NCBI RefSeq assembly: GCF_900107935.1
Contig: NZ_FNVG01000017.1
Coordinates: forward strand, 37,653 to 101,652
Direction of reading: 5' to 3'
Source: Vibrio hangzhouensis
GTDB lineage: Bacteria; Pseudomonadota; Gammaproteobacteria; Enterobacterales; Vibrionaceae
DNA length: 64,000 bases
Shown here: piece by piece, positions 33,852-43,237 of the stretch
Position numbering within the stretch: position 1 is the first letter of the stretch
Layout: each line of letters starts with the position of its first letter
Position numbers and translations under genes: made by a program
The notes under the pieces: model-generated
Told to the model about the DNA's origin: nothing
The model's database searches: none
What the model saw: only the letters and a program-made list of their open reading frames with translations

Positions 33852-35039
33852 CTAGACATGCTGACCCGCCACGAACCCTGACGACCAGCACCACTGGAAG
33901 TTATATCCACCAAGCCAACCTGTCACGTCCATTACCTCACCGATAAAGTACAAGCCCGGGATCGATTTACACTCCATGGTCTTCGACGACAGATGGTCGG
34001 TATTCACCCCGCCTAATGTTACCTCTGCAGTGCGGTAACCCTCGGTACCATTGGGCGCAATCGTCCAGTTCTCAAGTGACTCCCGAATGGACAGCAACTC
34101 TTTGTGGTTATATTGTTTTAAAGGCTTGTCCGCAAACACCTTACGCTCAATAAGCACCTCTACCAAACGCTTTGGCAGCACTCGTGCCAGAGTGTTCTTC
34201 AGGCTTTGGTTTGGGTGTTTCTCAAGCGATCGAGTCAGCAACTCATCAATATCTGCTTCGGGTACCAAATTCACTGACACATTTTGCCCAGGTTTCCAGA
34301 ACGAAGAGATCTGCAAAACCGACGGGCCGGACAGTCCGCGATGAGTGAACAACAAAGCCTCTTTGAAAAGCGTGCCATCATTCGCTGTGATCTCGGCAGG
34401 AATGGCGATGCCAGACAGTTCAGCAAAATCTTCCTTGTCTTCTTTATGCAAGGTAAACGGCACCAGTCCTGCTGTAGTCGAGACCACCTCAAGACCGAAC
34501 TGCTCGGCGATTTTGTATCCAAAGGGCGTCGCGCCCAGCTTTGGCATCGATAGTCCACCTGTCGCTACCACTAATGATGCACATTCAATCACATCAGTAT
34601 CGGCGTGCAGAGAAAAGCCCGTCTCGGTTTTCTCAATGCTGTGCACATCCGCCTGATAACGGAACTGTATATTCGGTGACTCACACTCAGAGAGCAGCAT
34701 CTTAACGATGTCTTTTGCCGACTCGAGGCAGAACAGCTGCCCATGATCGCGCTCTTCAAACTCAATGCCGTATTTACTGACAAGCGAGATAAAGTCCCAG
34801 TTGCTGTACTGCGACAACGCCGACTTCACAAAATGTGGATTCTGACACAGGTAGTTGTTAGCCGAGACATCGTAGTTAGTAAAATTGCACTTACCGCCAC
34901 CAGAGATGAGGATTTTTCGGCCCGGTTTCTTGGCATGATCCAGCACCAGCACGGAGCGCCCACGCCTGCCTGCCTCTGCTGCACACATAAGACCCGCAGC
35001 ACCAGCACCAATTACTACTACATCAATTTTCTGACTCAT
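33852..35039 (-). CDS. BaiN/HI0933-family flavoprotein
   Basis: A 395-residue NAD(P)/FAD-dependent oxidoreductase-like protein of the HI0933/YhiN family. The N-terminus carries the FAD-binding fold (VVIGAGAAGLMCAAEAGRRG) and the family signature KPGRKILISGGGKCNFTN. The C-terminus has FIGEVMDVTGWLGGYNFQWC, which closes the FAD site. The physiological substrate of most members is unknown. The start at 35039 (MSQKID) is preferred to an ATG seven codons upstream because GGAAC lies just before it. It is next to uspB but transcribed as its own unit. Confidence 0.9.
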   Translation of the reverse strand: MSQKIDVVVIGAGAAGLMCAAEAGRRGRSVLVLDHAKKPGRKILISGGGKCNFTNYDVSANNYLCQNPHFVKSALSQYSNWDFISLVSKYGIEFEERDHGQLFCLESAKDIVKMLLSECESPNIQFRYQADVHSIEKTETGFSLHADTDVIECASLVVATGGLSMPKLGATPFGYKIAEQFGLEVVSTTAGLVPFTLHKEDKEDFAELSGIAIPAEITANDGTLFKEALLFTHRGLSGPSVLQISSFWKPGQNVSVNLVPEADIDELLTRSLEKHPNQSLKNTLARVLPKRLVEVLIERKVFADKPLKQYNHKELLSIRESLENWTIAPNGTEGYRTAEVTLGGVNTDHLSSKTMECKSIPGLYFIGEVMDVTGWLGGYNFQWCWSSGFVAGQHV

Positions 35040-35193
35040 CACGATGTTCCGACTCGACATTCAATAAAAAAAGGATGTGCGTATTGCACATCCCTTCAAC
35101 AATCTGGCGCTATTCTAACGACTTCGCAGAACAAAGCCAACTCTCCGACACACAGCTATCGGATATCAAGTACTTTTGCGCTCAAGCTTGCGG

Positions 35194-35517
35194 CTACAAC
35201 AAGAAGCCCGCAAACAAGGTAACCCCTATCAAGGCGACACAGAGTACGAACAACTCTCTCACTCGGTCACATTTTCCAATAAACACCGGATCGTGGTGGT
35301 GATGGTATTCTTTGCTTTTGAGGTAGTGAAACAGCCTCACCTGCTTGGCCATGTTACCGTGAGTGGTGAAAAAACCGCGACCATCTACTTGTTGGTACAA
35401 GAGCGGATGCGCCTCACGCATGATGAAAATAAGTGAGCGTAGAGCTGTAAGATACCGGGCCATATTGACCGAGGTAATGAGCATCAATGCTAATAGAATA
35501 GTGTCTCCACTGATCAT
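35194..35517 (-). CDS. uspB: Universal stress protein B
   Basis: A 107-residue inner-membrane protein with an N-terminal helix (ISGDTILLALMLITSVNMAR) and a C-terminal helix (LFVLCVALIGVTLFAGFLL). The centre matches UspB closely: DPLLYQ-type HPLLYQQVDGRGFFTTHGN, then KQVRLFHYL and a His-rich HHHHDPVF in place of the DHHDDEF of E. coli. UspB is a stationary-phase, sigma-S-dependent protein linked to ethanol tolerance in E. coli. GGGAGG precedes ATG 35517. As in relatives it sits next to ftnA and uspA. Confidence 0.95.
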   Translation of the reverse strand: MISGDTILLALMLITSVNMARYLTALRSLIFIMREAHPLLYQQVDGRGFFTTHGNMAKQVRLFHYLKSKEYHHHHDPVFIGKCDRVRELFVLCVALIGVTLFAGFLL

Positions 35518-35586
35518 CTTTTCCTCCCTACATCTTCCCAGATGCCCAAGAGAAAAAGACGACCAGTCGACTTTTAAACGCTGATG

Positions 35587-36114
35587 TTACTCAGCAGGGG
35601 CATCCATAATGGAAGACGAACCTTCTTTCGCTAACGTTGCTAAGTCCTTATCGATGAAGAACAGCGCCTGTCCGTTCTCACCTACGAGTTCTAGCTTATC
35701 TAAGATCCCTTTAAATAATTTTTCTTCTTCATGTTGCTCGGCAACGTACCACTGAAGAAAATTAAACGTTGAGTAGTCTTGAGCTGTAAACGCAACATGA
35801 GCCAGTTTGTTGATTTTTTCCGTAATCATCTGCTCATGTTTGTAGGTTTCGCGGAACACATCACCCAAGCTGTCAAAGTCATGTCGAGGCGCTTCAATAC
35901 TGCCCAGAATCGGCAGGGCACCCGTCTCGCTGACATACGTAAACAGTCTTTGCATGTGTTGCATTTCTTCGTCCGCATGCTTACGAAGAAATTCAGCCGC
36001 ACCTTCGAATCCTTTGTCTTCACACCAAGCACTCATTTGTAAGTATAGATTGGATGAGAAAAATTCGAGGTTAATTTGCTCGTTCAGATGCTGAACCATT
36101 GCTGGAGAAAGCAT
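35587..36114 (-). CDS. ftnA: Ferritin (non-haem iron storage protein)
   Basis: A 175-residue four-helix ferritin that stores iron in a 24-mer shell. Ferroxidase ligands are visible in NEQINLEFFSSNLYLQMSAW, FLRKHADEEMQHMQRLF and FLQWYVAEQHEEEKLFKGIL. Length and start match bacterial FtnA. AGGAG precedes ATG 36114. It is divergent from uspA across 333 bp. Iron control is likely, but no Fur box was identified with confidence. Confidence 0.96.
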   Translation of the reverse strand: MLSPAMVQHLNEQINLEFFSSNLYLQMSAWCEDKGFEGAAEFLRKHADEEMQHMQRLFTYVSETGALPILGSIEAPRHDFDSLGDVFRETYKHEQMITEKINKLAHVAFTAQDYSTFNFLQWYVAEQHEEEKLFKGILDKLELVGENGQALFFIDKDLATLAKEGSSSIMDAPAE

Positions 36115-36447
36115 TTACGACTCCTAATTTCGTAACTGGAATTAACGCTACTATAACATAACTTACTGAGGAGTCTCTGATCTCACACCCAAACTTACAA
36201 TGCGCTAAGCACACTACCCTTACTTTGAGTCTAGAAAACTTTTAAGACTTTGCTCACCAATTCCAGTCTTGTTGTTGAGAAAAAACACAGTCAAACTGAA
36301 TTGCAATAACGGCCTCAATCACCAAGGTGTCATTAAAGCAGCCTGGCTCTATTTGTACTCCTGATGACGATTTGAGATCACATCAGCATAAATGTCGAAC
36401 GATAAGTGCTATGTTTTCTATAGAATAAACGTCAGGAGGATTGCGTT
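36115..36447. other. 333-bp divergent promoter region between ftnA and uspA
   Basis: No gene is seen. The right end has a TATAGAAT box at about 36419 and AGGAGG before the uspA ATG. A half CRP-like TCACA sits near 36380, but the other half does not match at the right spacing. Nothing further is recognised. Confidence 0.5.
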
Positions 36448-36873
36448 ATGAGTTATAAACATATCTTGGTCGCATTGGATCTCTCAGAAGAAAGTAAAAT
36501 GCTGATCGACAAAGCGGTCTCTCTCGCCAAGCCGCTGGATGCAGAGGTCTCATTCATTCACATCGATGTGAATTACGCTGAACTGTATACTGGTCTTATT
36601 GATCTCAATATGGCTGAGACACAGCACCAGGCAATGGAAGCCTCTATGACCCAACTAAAACTGTTCGCTGAGTACGCGGATTTCCCCATCAAGCACTCTT
36701 TAGTGGGAAGCGGCGATCTGAGCAACGAACTGCGTGATACCATCGGAGAATACAACGTTGATCTCGTAGTGTGCGGTCACCATCAGGATTTCTGGAGCAA
36801 AATCCTCTCCTCGACTCGTCAACTGATCAACACCTCTCCAGTTGATATGCTCGTCGTTCCTATCAAGGATTAA
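36448..36873 (+). CDS. uspA: Universal stress protein A
   Basis: A 141-residue cytoplasmic Usp-fold protein. It starts MSYKHILVALDLSEESKMLI and ends VDMLVVPIKD. The C-terminal GHHQDFWSKILSSTRQLINT matches the E. coli UspA type, which does not carry the ATP-binding G-x2-G-x9-G-S/T motif. AGGAGG lies 8 nt upstream of the ATG. It has its own terminator. UspA responds to growth arrest and many stresses in relatives. Confidence 0.96.
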   Translation: MSYKHILVALDLSEESKMLIDKAVSLAKPLDAEVSFIHIDVNYAELYTGLIDLNMAETQHQAMEASMTQLKLFAEYADFPIKHSLVGSGDLSNELRDTIGEYNVDLVVCGHHQDFWSKILSSTRQLINTSPVDMLVVPIKD

Positions 36874-36894
36874 TGCAACAAAACGCAATCTAAC

Positions 36895-36916
36895 AGGCTT
36901 CTTCGGAAGCCTTTTT
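36895..36916 (+). terminator. Terminator of uspA
   Basis: A 7-bp stem AGGCTTC / GAAGCCT with TTCG loop followed by TTTT, 22 bp after the stop. Confidence 0.9.
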
Positions 36917-36989
36917 GCACTCATGCCTGCGAAGTTTCACAAAGGTGTTACAATAGCCCCATCTTTCACTCCATAGATAATAATGTACG

Positions 36990-37868
36990 ATGGGTTATCT
37001 CTATTCTGTCACTCTGCTTTGGGCGTTTTCATTTAGCCTTATCGGTGTGTATCTGGCGGGTCAGGTCGACTCGTGGTTCTCAGTATTAATACGCGTAGTA
37101 CTCGCGGCATTGGTGTTTTTGCCTTTTACCAAGTTCAAACAGGTTCCGGGCAAACTTAAGGCAAAACTGATGGCCATTGGTGGCATTCAGTTAGGGCTGA
37201 TGTACTGCTTCTACTATCAGTCTTTTTTGCTGCTCTCAGTACCTGAAGTATTGCTGTTTACGGTGTTTACCCCTATTTATGTCACGCTATTTTATGACTT
37301 TTTGAAAGGGCGTTTCTCACCCTGGTACTTCGTCACCGCCGCCATTGCGGTAGCTGGTGCCGCCTTTATCAAATTTGCGGGTATCAACGACAACTTCGTC
37401 ACCGGATTTCTCGTCGTTCAGGGCGCGAACCTGTGTTTTGCCATTGGTCAGGTTGGCTACAAATTCGTCATGGAACAAGAGCAGAGCGAATTACCTCAAC
37501 ACAGTGTTTTCGGTTATTTCTATTTCGGTGCAACTGTCGTGGCGACCATCGCTTTCACCCTGTTTGGTAATCTGGAAAAAATGCCAACTACTGGTGTTCA
37601 ATGGGGCGTGCTGCTCTACCTTGGTACCATCGCATCAGGTCTGGGCTATTTCATCTGGAATAAAGGCGCGTGTATGGTCAACGCGGGTGCATTGGCGGTC
37701 ATGAATAACCTGCTGGTGCCTGCCGGATTGATTGTGAATATCGTGATTTGGAATCGTGATGTGGACTTATTGAAGCTGTCCATTGGCGGAGGCATTATCT
37801 TGCTGTCACTGGTGGTGAATGAGCTTTGGGTTAAGCCCAGAGCGGAAGCCCAGTTTAATAACGCCTAA
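36990..37868 (+). CDS. EamA-family (DMT) transporter
   Basis: A 292-residue protein with about ten membrane helices in two EamA repeats, starting MGYLYSVTLLWAFSFSLIGV. It is only distantly similar to the EamA protein at 31330. Second-repeat features include GVQWGVLLYLGTIASGLGYF and WNKGACMVNAGALAVMNNLL. Substrate is unknown; some relatives act in amino acid or purine-derivative efflux. The ATG at 36990 lacks a clear ribosome site. A terminator follows that overlaps the stop of the convergent gene. Confidence 0.88.
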   Translation: MGYLYSVTLLWAFSFSLIGVYLAGQVDSWFSVLIRVVLAALVFLPFTKFKQVPGKLKAKLMAIGGIQLGLMYCFYYQSFLLLSVPEVLLFTVFTPIYVTLFYDFLKGRFSPWYFVTAAIAVAGAAFIKFAGINDNFVTGFLVVQGANLCFAIGQVGYKFVMEQEQSELPQHSVFGYFYFGATVVATIAFTLFGNLEKMPTTGVQWGVLLYLGTIASGLGYFIWNKGACMVNAGALAVMNNLLVPAGLIVNIVIWNRDVDLLKLSIGGGIILLSLVVNELWVKPRAEAQFNNA

Positions 37869-37891
37869 ACTTCCCTCTATACCGTCACTCG

Positions 37892-38392
37892 TTAGTGCAG
37901 CTGTTCTGGCTGCACTTTTATCATCTGTTCGTCTACCACTGCAGCGGCCAAATGATACTTTTGCTCCAACTTGCTCTGCTTTCGTGCCAGTTTTTGACTC
38001 TTTTTCAGCAACTTGTGCAGCTTCTTCTGTGCTTTTTCCTGTAGCTTTAACGCTTTTTTCGCACGTTTTGCCGCTTTTTTATCGATCGTATCGAGGTTAG
38101 ACGCATCCGCCGCTTTTGCCTTGCGCTGCGATTTTGAGTTCGACGTAGCGGACACACTATCGGACCGGGCTGGCAATGCTTCTGCTAACACACCGCACTG
38201 TTGCTGTTGTTCGAGCGGCTTGTTCTGACAAGAAGCTGGCGGGATTGCAGCAGGTTTACAAAGGGTAGATTTGTCGGCAGACGAGCGCGAGCAGGAGCGA
38301 CACAAATACTTAGGCTCCGCCACCAAACGGTGAATGTCCCCCAGATTGGCGCTAATATCGCGACGATTTAACTTACACAGACGTTTCGTCAT
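37892..38392 (-). CDS. Conserved-looking basic protein with Cys-rich N-terminus and Lys-rich coiled coil
   Basis: A 166-residue soluble protein with two clear parts. Residues 1-45 contain several cysteines (RLCKLNRR near the start, then YLCRSCSRSS and STLCKP), which could bind zinc. Residues 100-150 are Lys/Ala/Leu/Gln-rich heptads (KRAKKALKLQEKAQKKLHKL), a likely coiled coil. No named family was recognised. ATG 38392 has GGAG 6 nt upstream, better than the ATG four codons before. It is transcribed toward the EamA gene. A nucleic-acid-binding or assembly role is possible from charge, but nothing more can be said. Confidence 0.7.
   Translation of the reverse strand: MTKRLCKLNRRDISANLGDIHRLVAEPKYLCRSCSRSSADKSTLCKPAAIPPASCQNKPLEQQQQCGVLAEALPARSDSVSATSNSKSQRKAKAADASNLDTIDKKAAKRAKKALKLQEKAQKKLHKLLKKSQKLARKQSKLEQKYHLAAAVVDEQMIKVQPEQLH
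37894..37919 (+). terminator. Terminator of the EamA gene at 36990
   Basis: An 8-bp stem AGTGCAGC / GCTGCACT with 7-nt loop followed by TTT. Its left arm overlaps the stop codon and last codons of the convergent minus-strand gene. Confidence 0.65.
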
Positions 38393-38522
38393 ACCACTCT
38401 CCAACTCACCAAAACGAAAACAGGAATGATTCTTAGTTAGATATAAGGTCTATTGGCTTGGGTTTCAAGTAACTCGCTCCAGTTACAGTAAGCAATTTAC
38501 TCAAAAAATGAATACAAGGCTA

Positions 38523-39302
38523 CTAACTCATTGATGCGTTGACATAAACGTCGAAGCGATTTTTTTTGGTTTCAATGGCCATGGTGGGTTTCTTGTCATC
38601 CAGCCAATTCGCATAGTCCGGGCGTTTGACCACGACACGCTTAGTCGCCAGCTTCAGTGCTGGCACCAGAAGACCATCGGCGTCCGTGTCAGCACCAACC
38701 AAAGACTGAAATACGCGCATCTCCTTTTTAACCAGAGCCGATTTTTTCTTGTTCTCTGGGTGTGGGTACATAGGATCCAGGTACACCACGTCAGGCTTGA
38801 TGAATGCGTTATCATCGGCAAGCTGTCCCAGTGCGTCCAGGCTGGAGGCATGCAGTAGCGACAGTCGCTCACTGACCCACTCACCAATCTCGGCATCTTG
38901 CTTAGCACGCTCCAGACCGTCATCTAATAGCGCGGCAACCACGGGGTGGCGCTCGACCATTTGCACTTTACAGCCCAATGATGCCAGAACAAAGGCATCC
39001 CGTCCCAGGCCCGCCGTGCCATCCAGGACTGTCGGCGTGGCGCCTTTGTTTAACCCTGCAGCTTTGGCTATCGCCTGCCCCTTGCCACCGCCAAATTTGC
39101 GTCGGTGCGCGACAGCGCCACCGGCAAGGTCGACATAAATCGCCCCCAACTTAGGTTCATCCAGTTTGCGAAGTTCCAGCCTTTCTTCGGTCAGTACCAG
39201 CGCAAATTCAGAGTCTTCCGATGCTGTAAGCCCCCAACGTTTAGCCAGTGCCATAAGCTGTGGCTGACGTGACTCTTGTTCGCAGATAAGTTGAATGTGC
39301 AA
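38523..39302 (-). CDS. rsmJ: 16S rRNA (guanine-1516-N2)-methyltransferase RsmJ
   Basis: RsmJ methylates G1516 of 16S rRNA using S-adenosylmethionine. The 259-residue product has the family blocks ELRKLDEPKLGAIYVDLAGG, AHRRKFGGGKGQAIAKAAGL, the SAM-binding LDGTAGLGRDAFVLASLGC and the catalytic-type DPMYPHPENKKKSALVKKEM. The start is TTG 39302, behind GGAG at 6 nt, giving the usual length; the frame continues upstream for 32 codons without similarity. It is divergent from asnC. Confidence 0.93.
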   Translation of the reverse strand: MHIQLICEQESRQPQLMALAKRWGLTASEDSEFALVLTEERLELRKLDEPKLGAIYVDLAGGAVAHRRKFGGGKGQAIAKAAGLNKGATPTVLDGTAGLGRDAFVLASLGCKVQMVERHPVVAALLDDGLERAKQDAEIGEWVSERLSLLHASSLDALGQLADDNAFIKPDVVYLDPMYPHPENKKKSALVKKEMRVFQSLVGADTDADGLLVPALKLATKRVVVKRPDYANWLDDKKPTMAIETKKNRFDVYVNASMS

Positions 39303-39463
39303 GATAGACTCCGAAAAAGGGATGGCGGTTTGGCGCCAGTGTACCTCAAGTCGATACCTTGACCAATAAGCGTGATCGACACAGAGACGACAACACAAAA
39401 ATAGTGATAAGCTTTAGCCACAATCTTGTCACTAGACACTCCGTCAACAACCAAGGATTCAAT

Positions 39464-39925
39464 ATGCATGGCACCCATGGTCTTGATGATCTAGACAAAG
39501 CAATCCTGAAAACTCTCATGGAAGATGCCCGTCGTCCTTATGCTGAGATGGCAAAACAATTCGACGTCAGCCCGGCCACTATCCACGTCCGAATTGAGAA
39601 GATGAAAGCGGCAGGCATCATCGAAGGAACGGAAGTGGTCGTGAACACGAAAAAACTCGGCTACGACGTATGCTGCTTTATTGGTATCAATTTATACGCA
39701 GCGCGAGACTATCACTCTGCTCTTGAAAAGCTGAATGCGCTGGATGAAGTGGTTGAAGCCTACTACACCACTGGCGCTTACAATATTTTCGTGAAGCTGA
39801 TGTGCCGATCGATTGAAGAGCTGCAACATGTCTTGATTGATAAATTGCAGGCGATTGAAGAAGTGCAATCGACGGAGACTCTGATTTCGCTGCAAAACCC
39901 GATCAGTCGTAATGTGAATCCCTAA
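39464..39925 (+). CDS. asnC: AsnC, Lrp-family transcription regulator
   Basis: A 153-residue Lrp/AsnC regulator. The N-terminal helix-turn-helix (YAEMAKQFDVSPATIHVRIE) is followed by the AsnC effector domain (LGYDVCCFIGINLYAARDYH, then VEAYYTTGAYNIFVKLMCRS and LQHVLIDKLQAIEEVQSTET). The match to E. coli AsnC is close along the whole length, ending QNPISRNVNP. AsnC senses asparagine and controls asnA; asnA is not seen next to it here. AAGGA precedes ATG 39464. Confidence 0.93.
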   Translation: MHGTHGLDDLDKAILKTLMEDARRPYAEMAKQFDVSPATIHVRIEKMKAAGIIEGTEVVVNTKKLGYDVCCFIGINLYAARDYHSALEKLNALDEVVEAYYTTGAYNIFVKLMCRSIEELQHVLIDKLQAIEEVQSTETLISLQNPISRNVNP

Positions 39926-39946
39926 AACGACAGAGAAAGAACAACA

Positions 39947-39972
39947 AAAAGGCGCTCAAATGAGCGCCTTTT
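39947..39972 (+). terminator. Bidirectional terminator between asnC and the P-type ATPase
   Basis: A 12-bp perfect stem AAAAGGCGCTCA / TGAGCGCCTTTT with a 2-nt centre, T-rich on both strands, between convergent genes. Confidence 0.88.
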
Positions 39973-39991
39973 GATTTTCATCGTTCCAGTG

Positions 39992-42745
39992 TTAAACCCA
40001 CTTCGTCTTAGTGGCTTCTTTCACTGCTGACATCACCAGCGTCGGTAGCGATGCAGCCATGATGACACCAAACAAGTGACCTGCTGCCAACGCCTCCGTG
40101 TTAAAGATAAGCTGACCCAGACCTGTATAGATAACCCCGAGCGATAGGATCGCAGACACCGCGACCGCACCCAGTAGGTACGGGTTGGTGAATGGATTTC
40201 GGCGGTACAGCGACGTAAACGTGCGCGAGTCAAACAGGTGCCATAGCTGTGCAAAGACTAACATCGCAAACGCCATGGTTTGTGCGTAGTTTGCGGAGAA
40301 ACCATTGGTCAGTGCCCAGTTAAATGCCATGTAACTCATACCACCCAGTGCCAGACCGCGAGTCAGGATACGAGTTCCCAAATGGTCACTGAAGAAGCTC
40401 TCGTTACGTTTGCGAGGCTTACGCTCCATCAGATCTTTCTCTTCTGGCTCTACACCCAGAGCAAGTGCTGGCAGACCATCAGAGACCAGGTTGATCCATA
40501 GAATCATCAGTGGCGTCAGCGGCAAGATCGCTTCCGGGCCCATCATTAGAAACGCAAACAGAATGACTGAAACTTCACCCACATTGGCAGTCAGCGCCTG
40601 ACGGATAAACTTACGCAGGTTATCGAAGATCTGACGACCCTGACGCACCGCTTTCACTATGGTGCTGAAGTTATCATCCAATAAAATCAGGTCGCCTGAG
40701 TCTTTCGCAACCGAGGTACCGGTAATACCCATCGCCACACCAATATCAGCGCGACGCAGCGCAGGTGCATCGTTCACACCATCCCCAGTCATCGCCGCCA
40801 CTTCGTTGTTGTACTGTTGAGCCTGTACGATGCGCAGCTTGTGCTCAGGAGTGACACGAGCAAATACAGCAACCTGAGGACAGATTTCACGCAGCTTATC
40901 ATCGTCCATCTCATCGAGCTGCGCGCCAGTCACAACAAGGTCTTGCTCATTGCGGATAATGCCGATATCACGAGCAATCGCAGCAGCTGTGAGTGCGTGG
41001 TCACCCGTGATCATCACCGTTCTTACCCCTGCCTGATAACAGCTCTCTATCGCACCGCGAACTTCCGGGCGTGGCGGATCCATGATGCCGTATAGACCGA
41101 GGACAGTAATGTCTTTCTCAAGCTCTGTATGATCACGATCTAGATCGGCTTCTGTCAGCTCTTTAAAGCCAACCGCCAGGGTACGCAGTGCATCTTGAGC
41201 AAAGTTCTCAATCGCAGCTTCGTAGTTAGCCACAATCTCTTCGCTTGGACTCGCCGCCAGCGCAAGGTTACCGTCGGTTGCCATTGGCGTATGATCAACG
41301 GGCATGCCATCAACCATAAAGCCGGCAGCATTTCTAAGAATCACATCTGGCGCACCCTTAATAGCCAGGAAGTGCTTACCTTCCGGATCTCTCACAATTA
41401 CCGAGGCCATCTTACGAGATGAGTCGAACGGAAATTTCTCAACAATCGAGTAGCCCCCAGAAGCGAGCATTTCAGACTGATTCAGGCCCGCTTTGGCTGC
41501 AGCGACAATCAGCGCCCCCTCCGTTGGGTTACCACGAACGGTCGAGCTGTCGCCATCCATGATGTACTCCGAATCGTTACATAGCGTTGCCACGACAAGA
41601 CCCTTCATCATCTCTGGGCTGTGCTTGGCATCTGTACTGTGTGATAGCGGCTTAAACTGCCCTTCAGGGCTAAAGCCTTTACCGCTCACTTCCCAATAAC
41701 GACCGCTCGCATCGTATGCTTTCATCACCTGCATTTGGTTTTGGGTCAGCGTCCCGGTTTTATCTGAGCAGATAACCGTAGTTGAACCGAGCGTTTCGAT
41801 CGCAGCAAGCTGCTTAGCCAGTGCGTTGTTCTTCACCATGCGAGTAGAGCCCATGGTCAGGACGATAGTAATAACGGTAGGAAGTCCTTCAGGAATCGCC
41901 GCTACCGACAATGAGATACCCGTATTGAGGATCTCCAGCCAAGGCATGCCATAGTAAAGACCGATCGCACATACAACGGCGACCACACCCAATGCCACCA
42001 GCATCAGTGTTTTGGCGATGGTATCCATACGCTCTTGCATTGGCGTTTTGGTTTCTTCGGTATTTGCCATCAGGTCAGCGATGTGGCCCACTTCGGTCTG
42101 CATACCTGTCGCCACCACCAATCCCAAACCCGTGCCCGATGTCACCATCGTCGTCATAAAGCCCATATTCAGCTGGTCACCAAGACCTACGGACTCATCG
42201 TCGATGACTTTGGCCGTTTTATCCACGGGCTCCGATTCACCCGTCAATGCCGCTTCGTCGATGGACAGACGATTGGCTTCCAAGATACGAACATCGGCCG
42301 CCAGAATGTCGCCGGTGCTGATTTTCAGGATGTCACCCGGCACGATGTCGCTGGCGGGAATATCGATCCATTCGCCATCACGCTTAACTTGTGCCGAGGG
42401 TGCCGCCATTTGGCGCAGCGCTTCCATACCTTTCTGAGCTTTAAACTCTTGCCAGAAAGCGATGAGCGCGTTGATAAAGATGATCGCCGTAATCGCGATC
42501 GCATCCACCAGATGGCCGGTAAAATAGGAGACAACCGCGCCAACACCAAGGATAAAGATCAGTGGGTTTTTGAATTGATGGGCAAACAGCTCAAGTGCCG
42601 ACTTGCCAGCTTTTTCTTGAAGCTCATTTTTGCCGTATTGTGATTGACGCTCGGTGACGTCCTTTGAAGTCAGGCCTTGTTCCGCCGAAACGCCCATCAT
42701 CTGCTGGGTATTCTCGACAGTCTCTGTAAACCACTTTTTAGTCAT
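39992..42745 (-). CDS. P-type cation-transporting ATPase (P2/calcium-pump type)
   Basis: A 917-residue inner-membrane ion pump. Seen in order: N-terminal cation-ATPase domain; two helices; the TGES actuator motif (DEAALTGESEPVD); helix 4 with the P2-type ion-site sequence AAIPEGLPTVITIV; the phosphorylation motif ICSDKTGTLTQNQM; an ATP-binding domain; TGDGVNDAPALRRADIGVAM; and six C-terminal helices with NLVSDGLPALALGVEP. The helix-4 and helix-6 residues fit the SERCA/PMR1 group, so Ca2+ (or Mn2+) export is the best guess; the ion is not proven. GGAG precedes ATG 42745. It is a single gene. Confidence 0.92.
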   Translation of the reverse strand: MTKKWFTETVENTQQMMGVSAEQGLTSKDVTERQSQYGKNELQEKAGKSALELFAHQFKNPLIFILGVGAVVSYFTGHLVDAIAITAIIFINALIAFWQEFKAQKGMEALRQMAAPSAQVKRDGEWIDIPASDIVPGDILKISTGDILAADVRILEANRLSIDEAALTGESEPVDKTAKVIDDESVGLGDQLNMGFMTTMVTSGTGLGLVVATGMQTEVGHIADLMANTEETKTPMQERMDTIAKTLMLVALGVVAVVCAIGLYYGMPWLEILNTGISLSVAAIPEGLPTVITIVLTMGSTRMVKNNALAKQLAAIETLGSTTVICSDKTGTLTQNQMQVMKAYDASGRYWEVSGKGFSPEGQFKPLSHSTDAKHSPEMMKGLVVATLCNDSEYIMDGDSSTVRGNPTEGALIVAAAKAGLNQSEMLASGGYSIVEKFPFDSSRKMASVIVRDPEGKHFLAIKGAPDVILRNAAGFMVDGMPVDHTPMATDGNLALAASPSEEIVANYEAAIENFAQDALRTLAVGFKELTEADLDRDHTELEKDITVLGLYGIMDPPRPEVRGAIESCYQAGVRTVMITGDHALTAAAIARDIGIIRNEQDLVVTGAQLDEMDDDKLREICPQVAVFARVTPEHKLRIVQAQQYNNEVAAMTGDGVNDAPALRRADIGVAMGITGTSVAKDSGDLILLDDNFSTIVKAVRQGRQIFDNLRKFIRQALTANVGEVSVILFAFLMMGPEAILPLTPLMILWINLVSDGLPALALGVEPEEKDLMERKPRKRNESFFSDHLGTRILTRGLALGGMSYMAFNWALTNGFSANYAQTMAFAMLVFAQLWHLFDSRTFTSLYRRNPFTNPYLLGAVAVSAILSLGVIYTGLGQLIFNTEALAAGHLFGVIMAASLPTLVMSAVKEATKTKWV

Positions 42746-43237
42746 GGGGTAACTCTCCAGGTAAATTCAGTCGACATCGGTAGAATGAAAAACCGATAAA
42801 AAGCAATCGCTGAATCAAATTATGAAATGCCCGCCCTGCATGTTTATTAACATTTAGTGCGTAAGCAAAAATCCAAATTAAGTTACCTGAAAGCCGATAT
42901 CCTTGTAATTAAGTTTCGACGCGCTGACATGCACTCTAGGACGCTTCTTTGACTTAAGACAAACTTAGATTCCATTCCAAAACCAAACCAATAAAGGCTT
43001 TGTAAGCAAGTTTTAATGACACCTAATTTTGGCGGAAATAACACTTCTGTTTTTTCGAATAATGAAAACGGGCTACATTAATGAGGACTTCATTGAAGAT
43101 TACATTTTTATAACCAATCTAATATCACGCCAACTTATTCAATAAATATTCACTTGCAAGATATATCGTTTAAACTTGGTTTTATCTCAATAAAAAAGCC
43201 TCTAGCTAGAGGCTTTACAATGTGAAGGTTTATAAGG
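42746..43237. other. 492-bp AT-rich intergenic region between the ATPase and prlC
   Basis: It contains the promoter of the minus-strand ATPase near 42760-42860 (not pinned down) and the prlC terminator at 43192-43216. No gene, small RNA or riboswitch could be supported. Confidence 0.5.
43192..43216 (-). terminator. Terminator of prlC
   Basis: On the minus strand the palindrome AAAGCCTCTAG / CTAGAGGCTTT is followed by further T residues. It lies about 22 bp after the prlC stop. Confidence 0.85.

Noticed and set aside
36360..36400. CRP site upstream of uspA
   Set aside because: Only one half-site (TCACA) is present; the other half is at the wrong distance.
42035..42643. 202-codon plus-strand frame opposite the P-type ATPase
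   Set aside because: Antisense shadow of a conserved ATPase region; translation is His/Arg-rich and has no family features.
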